64,000 bases of DNA from Rhizobium sp. RM (lineage in GTDB: Bacteria; Pseudomonadota; Alphaproteobacteria; Rhizobiales; Rhizobiaceae), in contig NZ_JACAWV010000022.1 of the NCBI RefSeq assembly GCF_013390595.1, forward strand, positions 496,001 through 560,000, in the 5' to 3' direction. Shown one piece after another: positions 43,134-52,689 of the stretch. Positions within the stretch are counted from its first letter, which is position 1, and each line of letters opens with the position of its first letter. A model generated the notes under the pieces. That model made no database searches, was not told the origin of the DNA, and was given only the letters and a program-made list of their open reading frames with translations. The position numbers were made by a program, and so were the translations under genes.

Positions 43134-46100
43134 TCAGCTCTTTGCCAATTCCGCAAGCTGGGTCATGACCATGGCCGCACCCGTAAGACGCTTTTCCGGG
43201 GTCGGCAGATCGCGGGTCAGGAACAGGCTGTGGTCCGGCCTGATCTTCGCCATGGAACCCTGCTTGCCGATATAACCGACCAGAGCCGCCGGGTTCGGGA
43301 ATTCCTTGTTGCGGAACTGCACGACAACGCCCTTTGGGCCGGCATCAAGCTTCTCGACATTGGCGATGCGGCACAGCGACTTGATATAGACGATCTTCAG
43401 AAGATGCTGGACTTCCTTCGGCAACGGGCCGAAGCGGTCGATCATTTCCGCGCCGAAACCATCGATCTCCGAAATATCGGCCAGTTCGCCGAGACGGCGA
43501 TAGAGACCCATACGCAGATGCAGATCCGGTACGTAATCTTCCGGGATCATCACCGAGGTGCCGACGGAGATCTGCGGCGACCAGCCGGTATCCTGCACCT
43601 CTTCATCGCCCTTCACTTCCGCAACAGCTTCTTCCAGCATCTGCTGGTAAAGCTCGAAACCGACTTCCTTGATGTGGCCGGACTGCTCCTCGCCAAGCAG
43701 GTTGCCCGCACCGCGAATATCGAGGTCGTGGCTGGCAAGCTGGAAACCGGCGCCCAGCGTATCGAGCGATTGCAGAACCTTCAGGCGGCGTTCCGCCATC
43801 GTGGTCAGAACCTTGTTGACAGGCAACGTGAATAGCGCGAAAGCGCGCACCTTCGAACGCCCAACGCGACCGCGAAGCTGGTAAAGCTGCGCCAGGCCAA
43901 ACATGTCAGCACGGTGCACGATCAGCGTGTTCGCGGTCGGCACATCAAGACCGGATTCGACGATGGTGGTCGACAGAAGCACATCATATTTGCCGTCATA
44001 GAAGGCATTCATGATGTCTTCGAGTTCACCAGCCGCCATCTGGCCATGCGCCACAGCCACCTTCAGCTCCGGCACATCCGATTGCAGGAAGGCGTGGATA
44101 TCGGCGAGATCGGCAAGACGCGGGCAGACGTAGAAGCTCTGGCCACCACGATAATGCTCGCGCATCAGGGTTTCGCGGATCACCAGCGGGTCGAACGGTG
44201 AAATGAAGGTACGCACCGCCATACGGTCGACCGGCGGCGTGGTGATGAGCGAGAGTTCGCGCACACCAGTCATGGCAAGCTGCAGCGTACGAGGAATAGG
44301 CGTGGCCGAAAGCGTCAGCACATGCACGTCGCTTTTCAGTTCCTTCAGCCGTTCCTTGTGCTTCACGCCGAAATGCTGCTCCTCATCGATGATGAGCAGA
44401 CCGAGATTGGCGAAGCTGATGCCCGCGCCGAGAAGCGCATGCGTACCGACGACGATATCGGTCTTGCCCTCTGCCACTTCCTTCTTGGTCAGCGTCAGTT
44501 CCTTGGAGCCGACAAGCCGCGATGCCTGCTGCACGCGGATCGGCAAACCACGGAAACGTTCCGAGAAGGTGCGGAAGTGCTGGCGCGCCAGAAGCGTGGT
44601 CGGCACGACCACCGCCACCTGCACGCCGTTCATGGCGGCAAGGAAGGCGGCGCGCAGCGCCACTTCCGTCTTGCCGAAACCGACGTCGCCGCAAATCAGG
44701 CGGTCCATCGGACGCCCGGCGCCCAGATCTTCGCGAATGGCGTCGATGGCGTTGAGCTGGTCTTCCGTCTCGTCATAGGGGAACCGGGCCGCGAACTCAT
44801 CATAGAGCCCATCCGGCGCCGTCAGCGCCGGTGCATGACGCACCATGCGCGCGGCAGCGATCCGAATAAGATCGCCCGCCATATCCAGAAGCTTCTTCTT
44901 GAGCTTGGCCTTGCGCATCTGCCATGCGCCACCGCCGAGCTTGTCGAGCTGCGCTTCGGCCGCATCCGAACCATAACGCGACAGAAGATCGATGTTTTCG
45001 ACCGGCAGGAACAGCTTGGCCTCATCGGCATAATGCAGTTCCAGGCAGGCGCGTGGTGCGCCCGCTGCTTCGATGGTGCGCAGGCCGACAAAGCGGCCGA
45101 TACCGTGCTCGGCATGGACGACCAGCGATCCCTCATCGAGACCCGCGACTTCGGAGATGAAGTCGGCACCGCGCTTGCGGCGCTTGGACCGGCGCACCAT
45201 GCGATCGCCAAGAATATCCTGCTCACCGATGACGGCGAGAGTGCCTGTTTCGAAACCGGCTTCAAGGCTGAGTACGGCAGACGCCGCCTCCCCCTTACCG
45301 AGCTTTTCGATCTCTTTCAGCGATGCCACCGGCTTGATCTTCTCAAGCCCGTGCTCGTTCAGCACCTGAAGCAGACGGTCGAGCGAACCCTCCGACCAGC
45401 CGGTAATCAGGACCTTCCAGCCTTTGGCTCGCCGTTCGGCAATGTGCTTGACGGCGAGATCGAAGACATTGATCCGCTCTTCATCGCCTGTCTCGGTCGG
45501 CGGACGTGCCCACCGCGGCCCGACATGCGCATCGAGCGTGGCGACCGGCCGGCCCTGCGTGTCGTGTTCGTTGAACGGCGTCAGGCGAACGGCATTGACC
45601 TCGGCGAGAGCCGCATCGAAGTTCTTGCCATCGAGGTAAAGCTGACCGGGCGAAACGGGCTTGTAAGGTGCGCCCTGCGTCGCACCCTTCGTTTCACCGG
45701 AATTGCGGCGCGCTTCGTAATAATCGAGAACGAGCTTGGAGCGTTCCTTGGCCGCTTCGCGCGCCGTATGATCAGTGACGATGCGGAAACCCTTGAGATA
45801 ATCGAAGGCCGTTTCCAGCGTTTCATAAAACAGCGGCAGCCAATGTTCCATGCCGGCATAACGGCGGCCTTCGGACACAGCCTGATAGAGCGCGTCGTCG
45901 CGGGTCGCCGCACCAAACAGCGACAGATAATTCTTGCGGAAGCGGCTGATCGTATCCGGCGTCAGCGTTACCTCGCTCATCGGATTGAGATCGAGAGAAC
46001 GGGCCTGACCGATGGTGCGCTGGCTGGCGGGATCGAAGGTACGGATGCTTTCCAGCGTATCGCCGAAGAAATCGAGGCGCACGGGTTCTTCCGTGCCCGG

Positions 46101-46631
46101 GACGAAAACATCGAGAATACCGCCGCGTACGGCAAATTCGCCGACCTCGCGCACCGTCGCCACCCGGTCGAAACCGTTGCGCTCAAGCCGTGCGGCAATC
46201 TCTTCCATACGAATCTGATTGCCGGGCTTTGCCGAGAAGCCGAGGCTTTCGATGATGTCGCGGGGCGCCATCTTCTGCAGCATGGCATTGACGGTGACGA
46301 GCACGATCGCCGGATGCGGCTTTTTCGCGTGGTTGATGAGACCGGACAACGCTGCCAGCCGCCGCGCCGAGGTATCGGCGCTGGGCGACACGCGGTCATA
46401 GGGCAAGCAGTCCCATGCCGGAAGCGTCAGGACCGGAATATCGGGCGCAACAAAACCGAGGATCTGCTCCAGATCGGCCACACGTTGCCCGTCCGACATG
46501 ACGTAGGCTACGGAGGTTCCCGCCCGCGCCATGTCTGCAAGCAGCAGCGCTTCCATACCCGAAGGCACGTTTCCGATGGTCAGCGGCGTATCGGCCGACG
46601 CGACCAGCTTGACATCGAATCCGGCAATCAT
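43134..46631 (-). CDS. mfd: Transcription-repair coupling factor
   Basis: Displaces stalled RNA polymerase and recruits UvrA at lesions. The 1165-residue protein has UvrB-like domains at the N-terminus (RVADLEQILGFVAPDIPVLTLPAWDCLPYDRVSPS), the RNA polymerase-interacting CarD-like domain (LVVHAEHGIGRFVGL), and a RecG-like translocase with Walker A GDVGFGKTE at about 645, DEEQHFG and RVGRS. The TRCF C-terminal domain follows (DYVPDLHLRMGLYRRLGEL). The ATG is three bases after the sdhE stop, so the two genes form an operon. Long antisense frames here are shadows. Confidence 0.98.
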   Translation of the reverse strand: MIAGFDVKLVASADTPLTIGNVPSGMEALLLADMARAGTSVAYVMSDGQRVADLEQILGFVAPDIPVLTLPAWDCLPYDRVSPSADTSARRLAALSGLINHAKKPHPAIVLVTVNAMLQKMAPRDIIESLGFSAKPGNQIRMEEIAARLERNGFDRVATVREVGEFAVRGGILDVFVPGTEEPVRLDFFGDTLESIRTFDPASQRTIGQARSLDLNPMSEVTLTPDTISRFRKNYLSLFGAATRDDALYQAVSEGRRYAGMEHWLPLFYETLETAFDYLKGFRIVTDHTAREAAKERSKLVLDYYEARRNSGETKGATQGAPYKPVSPGQLYLDGKNFDAALAEVNAVRLTPFNEHDTQGRPVATLDAHVGPRWARPPTETGDEERINVFDLAVKHIAERRAKGWKVLITGWSEGSLDRLLQVLNEHGLEKIKPVASLKEIEKLGKGEAASAVLSLEAGFETGTLAVIGEQDILGDRMVRRSKRRKRGADFISEVAGLDEGSLVVHAEHGIGRFVGLRTIEAAGAPRACLELHYADEAKLFLPVENIDLLSRYGSDAAEAQLDKLGGGAWQMRKAKLKKKLLDMAGDLIRIAAARMVRHAPALTAPDGLYDEFAARFPYDETEDQLNAIDAIREDLGAGRPMDRLICGDVGFGKTEVALRAAFLAAMNGVQVAVVVPTTLLARQHFRTFSERFRGLPIRVQQASRLVGSKELTLTKKEVAEGKTDIVVGTHALLGAGISFANLGLLIIDEEQHFGVKHKERLKELKSDVHVLTLSATPIPRTLQLAMTGVRELSLITTPPVDRMAVRTFISPFDPLVIRETLMREHYRGGQSFYVCPRLADLADIHAFLQSDVPELKVAVAHGQMAAGELEDIMNAFYDGKYDVLLSTTIVESGLDVPTANTLIVHRADMFGLAQLYQLRGRVGRSKVRAFALFTLPVNKVLTTMAERRLKVLQSLDTLGAGFQLASHDLDIRGAGNLLGEEQSGHIKEVGFELYQQMLEEAVAEVKGDEEVQDTGWSPQISVGTSVMIPEDYVPDLHLRMGLYRRLGELADISEIDGFGAEMIDRFGPLPKEVQHLLKIVYIKSLCRIANVEKLDAGPKGVVVQFRNKEFPNPAALVGYIGKQGSMAKIRPDHSLFLTRDLPTPEKRLTGAAMVMTQLAELAKS

Positions 46632-46634
46632 GTT

Positions 46635-46946
46635 TCAGGCTTTCGCTTTTTCGGCTGTGACGATGTCGAAGTCCGGACGGTAGGACGCAATCTTCTCGAA
46701 CAGCGGCGTCTGGAATTTCTCCGGCACCGGCAGAGCGCCCGTCACCATCTTGACCAGGTCGTTATCCTCTTCCGCCATGATGATTTCCAGCTCATCGAGC
46801 TGCTCTTCAGACAGATCGGCAATGTGGTCTTCCGCGAACTGGCCAAGCACCAGATCCATCTCGCGAATGCCCCGGTGCCAACAGCGATAAAGTATCCGCC
46901 TGCGCCTCGGTTCGAGGTCCGCACTCGTCCGCACCAGTCCAGTCAT
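46635..46946 (-). CDS. sdhE: Succinate dehydrogenase assembly factor 2
   Basis: A 103-residue SdhE (YgfY/Sdh5) protein that helps attach FAD covalently to SdhA. Family hallmark: RRRRILYRCWHRGIREMDLVLGQFAEDHI (R-G-x-R-E-x-D motif) followed by LSEEQLDELEIIMAEEDNDLVKMVTG. The ATG at 46946 has AAAGGTG at proper spacing; a GTG nine bases earlier is the alternative. It is upstream of mfd in the same unit and divergent from recG, an arrangement common in Rhizobiales. Confidence 0.95.
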   Translation of the reverse strand: MTGLVRTSADLEPRRRRILYRCWHRGIREMDLVLGQFAEDHIADLSEEQLDELEIIMAEEDNDLVKMVTGALPVPEKFQTPLFEKIASYRPDFDIVTAEKAKA

Positions 46947-47134
46947 CGCATTCACCTTTCGGTTGGCTATTCAACAAGATGTTGATTGCGACCTCCTATA
47001 GAACATGTCGGGAACGGTTGGGAACCGGTTTTTACTGAAATTACGTCGCCGTGTAGAAAAACTGCGGGTGATAAACGGCCTTTGTCGCAGCTACGGTCTT
47101 GCAATGCGCGCGCCCTTCCCCGATTTTGCAGGCC

Positions 47135-49240
47135 ATGCGTCCGGCCATACTCGATCCCCTTTTCGCCAGCGTCTCCACCCTTGCCGGTGTGGGGCCGAAG
47201 CTTGCCGATCTTCTGGCCAAACTTCTTGGCCGCGAGAACGCGGAAGACACGCGCGTCATCGACCTGTTGTTTCACGCTCCGTCAAACGTCATCGACCGAC
47301 GCAACCGTCCGGGCATTGCGCTGGCACAGCCGGGCGCCATTGTCACCATCCAGGGACGCGTTGACCGCCACCAGCCGGCACCGCCCGGCAACCGATCGGC
47401 TCCCTACCGCGTATTCCTGCATGACGACACCGGCGAGCTGGCGCTGACCTTTTTCCGTGCCAAAGGCGACTGGTTGTCGAAAGCCCTGCCTGTCGATGAA
47501 GAGGTGCTCGTCAGCGGCAAGGTCGACTGGTTCAACGGCCGCGCCTCGATGGTGCACCCCGATTTCATGGTGAAACTGTCCGAGGCGGAAAACCTGCCAC
47601 TGGTCGAAGCCGTCTACCCGATGACCGCAGGGCTCTCATCAAAGGTTCTGAAACGCGCTGTCGATGGTGGCCTCTCCAAACTGCCCGCCTTCCCCGAATG
47701 GATCGACGAGACGCTGATCGCCAAACAGGGTTTCGCCGGTGTTGCGGAAAGTTTCCGCGAACTGCACGATCCACGCGACGGCACCGATATCGATCCCCGT
47801 GCGCCCGCCAGACGACGGCTGGCCTATGACGAGTTTCTGGCCGGACAGCTTTCACTGGCGCTGGTAAGACAACGATTGCGCAAGGTGGCAGGGCAACCGA
47901 TCCGCGCCAAGGGCGATGTTGCCGCAAAAATTCTCTCGCAACTTCCTTTCTCGCTGACACCGAGCCAGAATGTCGCCGTCAAGGAAATCCTGACCGACAT
48001 GGCAGGCGAAGACCGCATGCTGCGACTGCTGCAGGGTGATGTTGGCGCGGGTAAAACGCTTGTTGCCCTGATGGCCATGGCAACGGCGGTCGAGGCCGGT
48101 GGACAGGCCGTGTTAATGGCCCCGACCGAAATCCTGGCACGCCAGCATTTTGCAACAATCTCGAAATATGCGGCCGCAGCCGGTCTCACCTGCGAGGTTC
48201 TGACCGGGCGCACCAAAGGCAAGGAGCGCCGCGAAATCGAGGAGCGCGTTGCCTCCGGTGAAGCACAGATCATCATCGGCACGCACGCGCTGTTCCAGGA
48301 TAGCGTCGCCTATAAAAATCTGGTTCTGGCAGTGGTGGACGAACAGCATCGCTTCGGTGTGCACCAGCGCCTGCGTCTCACCGCCAAAGGCATTACCCCG
48401 CATATGCTGGTGATGACCGCGACCCCCATTCCGCGAACGCTGGTTCTGGCCGCCTTCGGCGACATGGATGTTTCCAAGCTCACCGAAAAACCGGCCGGTC
48501 GCAAACCGATCCAGACCGTGACCATTCCAACCGAACGCATCGGCGATATCGTTGATCGTCTGAGAAAGGCACTTTCTGACGGCAAGAAGGCCTACTGGAT
48601 TTGCCCACTGGTGGAAGAATCCGAGGAATCCGACCTGATGTCGGCGGAAGAGCGTCACGCGGTTCTGAGCAAGGCACTGGGCGCTGATATCGGCCTCATC
48701 CATGGGCGCATGAGCGGTCCGGACAAGGATGCCGCCATGCTGGCCTTCAAGAGCGGCGAGACGCGTCTGCTGGCGGCAACCACCGTGGTGGAAGTGGGCG
48801 TGGATGTGCCCGATGCCACAATCATGGTCATCGAACACGCCGAACGTTTCGGCCTTGCCCAGCTTCACCAGTTGCGCGGCCGTGTCGGGCGTGGCGACGA
48901 GGCATCAACCTGTATTCTGCTCTACAAGGGGCCCCTCAGCGAAAACGGTCGGGCGCGTCTGTCGATCCTGCGCGATAGCGAGGACGGCTTCCTGATCGCC
49001 GAAGAGGATCTGAAGCTGCGCGGCGAAGGGGAGCTTCTCGGCACCCGACAATCCGGCACGCCCGGCTTCCGCATTGCCAGCCTTGAGGCGCATGCCGATC
49101 TCCTGGAAATTGCCCGCAAGGACGCCGCCTATGTGATAGAGCGCGACCCCGAATTGACCGGCAAACGCGGCGAAAGCCTGCGTACCCTGCTCTACCTGCA
49201 CCGTCGCGATGAAGCGATCCGCTTCCTGCACGCCGGATAA
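47135..49240 (+). CDS. recG: ATP-dependent DNA helicase RecG
   Basis: Reverses stalled replication forks and processes branched DNA. The 701-residue protein has the wedge domain with an OB fold (about 60-160), then superfamily 2 helicase domains: Walker A GDVGAGKTLVAL near 302, DEQHRFG (DEAH-like box), ATPIPRTL, and motif V/VI in FGLAQLHQLRGRVGRG. The C-terminus has EEDLKLRGEGELLGTRQSG. The start at 47135 follows AGG; the earlier in-frame ATG at 47099 is out of line with the family N-terminus. Confidence 0.97.
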   Translation: MRPAILDPLFASVSTLAGVGPKLADLLAKLLGRENAEDTRVIDLLFHAPSNVIDRRNRPGIALAQPGAIVTIQGRVDRHQPAPPGNRSAPYRVFLHDDTGELALTFFRAKGDWLSKALPVDEEVLVSGKVDWFNGRASMVHPDFMVKLSEAENLPLVEAVYPMTAGLSSKVLKRAVDGGLSKLPAFPEWIDETLIAKQGFAGVAESFRELHDPRDGTDIDPRAPARRRLAYDEFLAGQLSLALVRQRLRKVAGQPIRAKGDVAAKILSQLPFSLTPSQNVAVKEILTDMAGEDRMLRLLQGDVGAGKTLVALMAMATAVEAGGQAVLMAPTEILARQHFATISKYAAAAGLTCEVLTGRTKGKERREIEERVASGEAQIIIGTHALFQDSVAYKNLVLAVVDEQHRFGVHQRLRLTAKGITPHMLVMTATPIPRTLVLAAFGDMDVSKLTEKPAGRKPIQTVTIPTERIGDIVDRLRKALSDGKKAYWICPLVEESEESDLMSAEERHAVLSKALGADIGLIHGRMSGPDKDAAMLAFKSGETRLLAATTVVEVGVDVPDATIMVIEHAERFGLAQLHQLRGRVGRGDEASTCILLYKGPLSENGRARLSILRDSEDGFLIAEEDLKLRGEGELLGTRQSGTPGFRIASLEAHADLLEIARKDAAYVIERDPELTGKRGESLRTLLYLHRRDEAIRFLHAG

Positions 49241-49254
49241 AGAGAACACACGAT

Positions 49255-49530
49255 ATGAACATGCACGACGTCTCACGCCCGCCGCCCGCTTTCCAGAAGG
49301 GCTATGCGCTATGCTCCCCGGACAATCTTCTCCAGCCGGACACATTTGCGAAATCCGAAAAGAAAGCAATCGGCAAGGTTTTCAAGAAACCCGGTCGCAA
49401 GAAAGCATGGATGAAAGCGCTGGAAGAAGGCTGGAGCGTCAAGCTCGTTTACATGCGCCTTTTCGTCCCGGTATTTCATTCGACCACCGTGACCACGGAT
49501 CTGGACGACCTGGATGACGACGACGATTGA
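49255..49530 (+). CDS. Hypothetical protein with poly-aspartate tail, 91 aa
   Basis: Not recognised. A soluble small protein with a basic middle (KSEKKAIGKVFKKPGRKKAWMKAL, about 33-56), a short hydrophobic strand (KLVYMRLFVPVF) and an extremely acidic end (TTDLDDLDDDDD). The charge segregation suggests a nucleic-acid or metal-binding role, or self-masking, but nothing proves it. It begins 15 bases after recG with AAAGAGAA upstream and is likely co-transcribed with it. Confidence 0.72.
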   Translation: MNMHDVSRPPPAFQKGYALCSPDNLLQPDTFAKSEKKAIGKVFKKPGRKKAWMKALEEGWSVKLVYMRLFVPVFHSTTVTTDLDDLDDDDD

Positions 49531-49576
49531 TTAATTGATCGGCGCGAAAAGCCACGCCAGTCGTATGAGACACACC

Positions 49577-50245
49577 TCACACCGGCGCGATAGTCTTGGG
49601 CGGGGTGAAATCGGGGGCGACGAGACCGCCGGAGATCAACAGCTTTGCCGCGTCTTCCGGCGTCATGTAGAGCATGACGATCTTCTTTTTCGGTACGAAC
49701 AGCAGAAAGCCCGCCGTCGGAACCGGGGTCGGCGGCAGGAAGACCGCGACCATTTCTTCACCGAGTTCGTTGAAACGGTGAGCCAGCTCTCCCTTGGCCT
49801 CGGACGCCACGAACACCAGCGCCCATGTCCCGGATGACGGAAACTCGATCAGACCGACTTTCTTGAAGGAATTCGAGTGCTCGCGCAGCACCGATTCGAA
49901 GATCTGCTTGATGCTCTTGTAGATCGGCCGCACCAGCGGCATGCGGTTGAGAACGGACTCACCGAGACCGACAATCCACTTGCCGATCAGGTTGTTGCCC
50001 AGAAAGCCGATCATTGTGATGGCAATCACCGCGATCAGCAGCCCGAAACCGGGGATCGCAACATCGAAATACTGCTCCGGATCATAACGCGCCGGAATAT
50101 AGGGTTTGACCCAGCTATCGGCCCATTGCAGGAAACTCCACACCAGCCACATGGTCAATGTGACAGGCGCGAGGATCAGCACACCCGTGAGGAAGCTGTT
50201 GCGCAGGCGGGCCGCAAAGGAAACTTTAAGTGGATTTTCGGTCAT
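49577..50245 (-). CDS. DUF502 family membrane protein
   Basis: A 222-residue DUF502 protein. Two N-terminal membrane helices (FLTGVLILAPVTLTMWLVWSFL and GFGLLIAVIAITMIGFLGNNLIG) precede a cytoplasmic domain with the family motifs RMPLVRPIYKSIKQIFESVL and FVASEAKGELA, then VFLPPTPVPTAGFLLFVPKKKIVMLYMTPEDAAKLLISGGL. The function in bacteria is unknown. It is next to the GNAT-glmS group but separated by 15 bases on the same strand, so it may be co-transcribed. Confidence 0.92.
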   Translation of the reverse strand: MTENPLKVSFAARLRNSFLTGVLILAPVTLTMWLVWSFLQWADSWVKPYIPARYDPEQYFDVAIPGFGLLIAVIAITMIGFLGNNLIGKWIVGLGESVLNRMPLVRPIYKSIKQIFESVLREHSNSFKKVGLIEFPSSGTWALVFVASEAKGELAHRFNELGEEMVAVFLPPTPVPTAGFLLFVPKKKIVMLYMTPEDAAKLLISGGLVAPDFTPPKTIAPV

Positions 50246-50259
50246 GTACCAATCGGTAA

Positions 50260-50763
50260 TTATACGGCATCGCCGTAGAAGCCCTGGTGAAAACCGACAA
50301 TGCCGGATGGAGTTCCACCGTGCAAGGTCAGCGCCATCAAATATTCGTCGGGAATACCGTCACTTGTGAGACCGGCCACATTGGCGAAACCGAAGCGTCC
50401 GTAATAGGCCGGATTTCCAGCGAGTACACAGCCCGAAGCCCCCATCCCATCCAACGCCGACAGGCCAGCACGAACAAGCGCCGCACCGACGCCCTGCCCC
50501 TGATTTTCGGGGAGGACGGACAGTGGGCCGAGAGCAAACCAGCCCGCCTCACCGCTCGACAGGGTGACCGGCGAAAATCCGATATGGCCGATAATCTCGT
50601 CGCCATGTTCAGCCACCAGTGAAACCGCCAGCGCTCCCGCCTGCCTTAACCGCCCAACGATCAGATGTTCCGTCTGATCGCTAAAGGCCATGTTACGGAA
50701 AGCAGCTTCCGTAACGCGAGAAATATCAGCTTCGTCTCCAGAGCGTTCCGGGCGAACGATCAT
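50260..50763 (-). CDS. GNAT-family N-acetyltransferase coupled to glmS
   Basis: A 167-residue GNAT enzyme. The N-terminus MIVRPERSGDEADISRVTEAAFRNM is typical; the acetyl-CoA loop is LSVLPENQGQGVGAALVRAGLSAL (Q-x-x-G-x-G). The rest, GASGCVLAGNPAYYGRFGFANVAGL, matches the YhbS-like predicted acetyltransferase group. Its ATG overlaps the glmS stop by four bases, so it is translated with GlmS. Acceptor unknown; GlmU already provides GlcN-1-P acetylation. Confidence 0.9.
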   Translation of the reverse strand: MIVRPERSGDEADISRVTEAAFRNMAFSDQTEHLIVGRLRQAGALAVSLVAEHGDEIIGHIGFSPVTLSSGEAGWFALGPLSVLPENQGQGVGAALVRAGLSALDGMGASGCVLAGNPAYYGRFGFANVAGLTSDGIPDEYLMALTLHGGTPSGIVGFHQGFYGDAV

Positions 50764-52586
50764 TCCACGGTGACCGACTTTGCGAGGTTACGCGGCTGGT
50801 CAACATCCGTGCCCATGAAGACAGCGGTGTGATAGGCGAGAAGCTGGATCGGCAGCGAGAACACCATTGGCGCGATCAGCTCGTCGACGGTCGGCAGCGT
50901 GATCGTCGCCATCGTCGGCAGCTTGGAGGCGGCAGCGCCCTTCTCGTCCGTAATGAAGATGATGCGGCCGCCGCGTGCGGCAACCTCCTGCATGTTCGAA
51001 ACGGTCTTTTCGAAGAACCGGTCATGCGGTGCAATCACGATCACCGGCATATTCTCGTCGATCAGTGCGATCGGTCCATGCTTCAACTCACCCGCGGCAT
51101 AACCTTCGGCGTGGATGTAGGAGATTTCCTTGAGCTTCAATGCACCTTCCAGCGCCAGCGGGAAGCTGGTGCCACGGCCAAGATAAAGCACGTCCTTGAA
51201 GCGCGACAGGTCGCGCGACAGGCCCTCGATCTGCGGCTGGATGATGTTGAGCACCTGGCTCATGATGCGCGGCATCTCGATGAGATGGCGCACCAGTTCG
51301 CTTTCCTGCTCTGCCGTCAGCGTTCCGCGTGCCTTGCCGGCAGCAATCGCCAGCGACGCAAGAACCGCGAGCTGGCAGGTGAATGCCTTGGTGGAGGCCA
51401 CGCCGATCTCAGGCCCGGCCAGAATCGGGAACACCGCATCCGACTCGCGCGCAATGGTCGATTCACGCACGTTGACGACTGCGCCGATCTTGAGGCCCTC
51501 ATCCTTGCAGTAACGCAGCGACGCGAGTGTATCGGCCGTTTCACCGGACTGCGAGATGAAGAGTGCGGCCTGTGATGGCGACAGCGGCATTTCGCGATAA
51601 CGGAACTCCGACGCGACATCGATTTCGACCGGCAGGCGCGCATAACGCTCGAACCAGTACTTACCAATGAGGCCGGAAAGATAGGCCGTTCCGCAGGCGG
51701 AGATGGCAAGGCCAGACAGCTTGGAGAAATCGATTGCCTTGTCGGCGTCCTTCACCTTTCTGGAGGCGAAATCCACGTAGTGGGAGAGCGCATGCGAAAT
51801 GACTTCCGGCTGCTCGTAGATTTCCTTTTCCATGAAGTGGCGGTGGTTGCCCTTGTCGACCACGAATGCGGTGGCCTGCGAAATCTGCCGCTCGCGCTTC
51901 ACGGGATTGCCGGAGAAATCGATGATTTCGGCGCCCTGACGGGTGATGATGGCGCAATCGCCATCCACCAGGTAGGTGATCTCGTTGGTGAAGGGCGACA
52001 GCGCGATGGCGTCCGAGCCCAGGAACATTTCACCACGACCGTAACCAACGGCAAGTGGCGGACCGGAACGCGCCGAGAGCAGCGTACCGGGATCGTCCTG
52101 GAACATCACCACCAGCGCATAAGCACCGGTGACGCGGTTCAGCATCTTCAGCATCGCCTCGCGATGGCCAATGCCCTCGCGAGTATATTTGGCCAGAAGT
52201 TGCGCCACCACTTCCGTGTCGGTCTGGGTGGTAAAGGTCGCCCCTTCCGCCGTCAGCTCCTCGCGCAATTCCGCGAAATTCTCGATGATGCCGTTATGAA
52301 CGACGGCAACGCCATCCACAAAATGCGGATGGGCATTGGTTTCGTTTGGCACACCGTGGGTTGCCCAACGGGTATGGGCAATGCCAACGAGACCGGGAAG
52401 CGGCTCTTCGGAGAGCTTCTTCTCGAGGTTGAACAGCTTGCCTTCCGCACGGCGGCGATCCATCGCACCGTTTTCGATGGTGGCGACGCCTGCCGAATCG
52501 TAACCGCGATATTCAAGGCGCTTCAGCGCATCGACAAGCCGTTCAGCAACAGGCTGGGTTCCGACAATTCCGACAATTCCGCACAT
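50760..52586 (-). CDS. glmS: Glucosamine-6-phosphate synthase
   Basis: Makes glucosamine-6-phosphate from fructose-6-phosphate and glutamine, the committed step toward peptidoglycan, lipopolysaccharide and Nod-factor precursors. The 608-residue enzyme has N-terminal nucleophile Cys2 (MCGIVGIVG), the glutaminase domain with HTRWATHG, and two SIS domains (SQSGETADTLASLRY, SYIHAEGYAAGELKHGPIALID). The C-terminus ends DQPRNLAKSVTVE, the isomerase signature. GGAGAAA precedes the ATG. It lies 103 bases after glmU. Confidence 0.98.
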   Translation of the reverse strand: MCGIVGIVGTQPVAERLVDALKRLEYRGYDSAGVATIENGAMDRRRAEGKLFNLEKKLSEEPLPGLVGIAHTRWATHGVPNETNAHPHFVDGVAVVHNGIIENFAELREELTAEGATFTTQTDTEVVAQLLAKYTREGIGHREAMLKMLNRVTGAYALVVMFQDDPGTLLSARSGPPLAVGYGRGEMFLGSDAIALSPFTNEITYLVDGDCAIITRQGAEIIDFSGNPVKRERQISQATAFVVDKGNHRHFMEKEIYEQPEVISHALSHYVDFASRKVKDADKAIDFSKLSGLAISACGTAYLSGLIGKYWFERYARLPVEIDVASEFRYREMPLSPSQAALFISQSGETADTLASLRYCKDEGLKIGAVVNVRESTIARESDAVFPILAGPEIGVASTKAFTCQLAVLASLAIAAGKARGTLTAEQESELVRHLIEMPRIMSQVLNIIQPQIEGLSRDLSRFKDVLYLGRGTSFPLALEGALKLKEISYIHAEGYAAGELKHGPIALIDENMPVIVIAPHDRFFEKTVSNMQEVAARGGRIIFITDEKGAAASKLPTMATITLPTVDELIAPMVFSLPIQLLAYHTAVFMGTDVDQPRNLAKSVTVE

Positions 52587-52689
52587 ATATTTCTCCAGAC
52601 GACGATCACTTTCGCCGAAACTACTAACCGTTTCTTAGAAATCGGCAATTCTTCCGCCGGTCACTTTGGGTGACGTAACGTAACGAAGG

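Noticed and set aside
44322..46985. Very long plus-strand frame antisense to mfd
   Set aside because: It is a codon-bias shadow of the GC-rich mfd gene; the mfd reading contains all expected helicase motifs.
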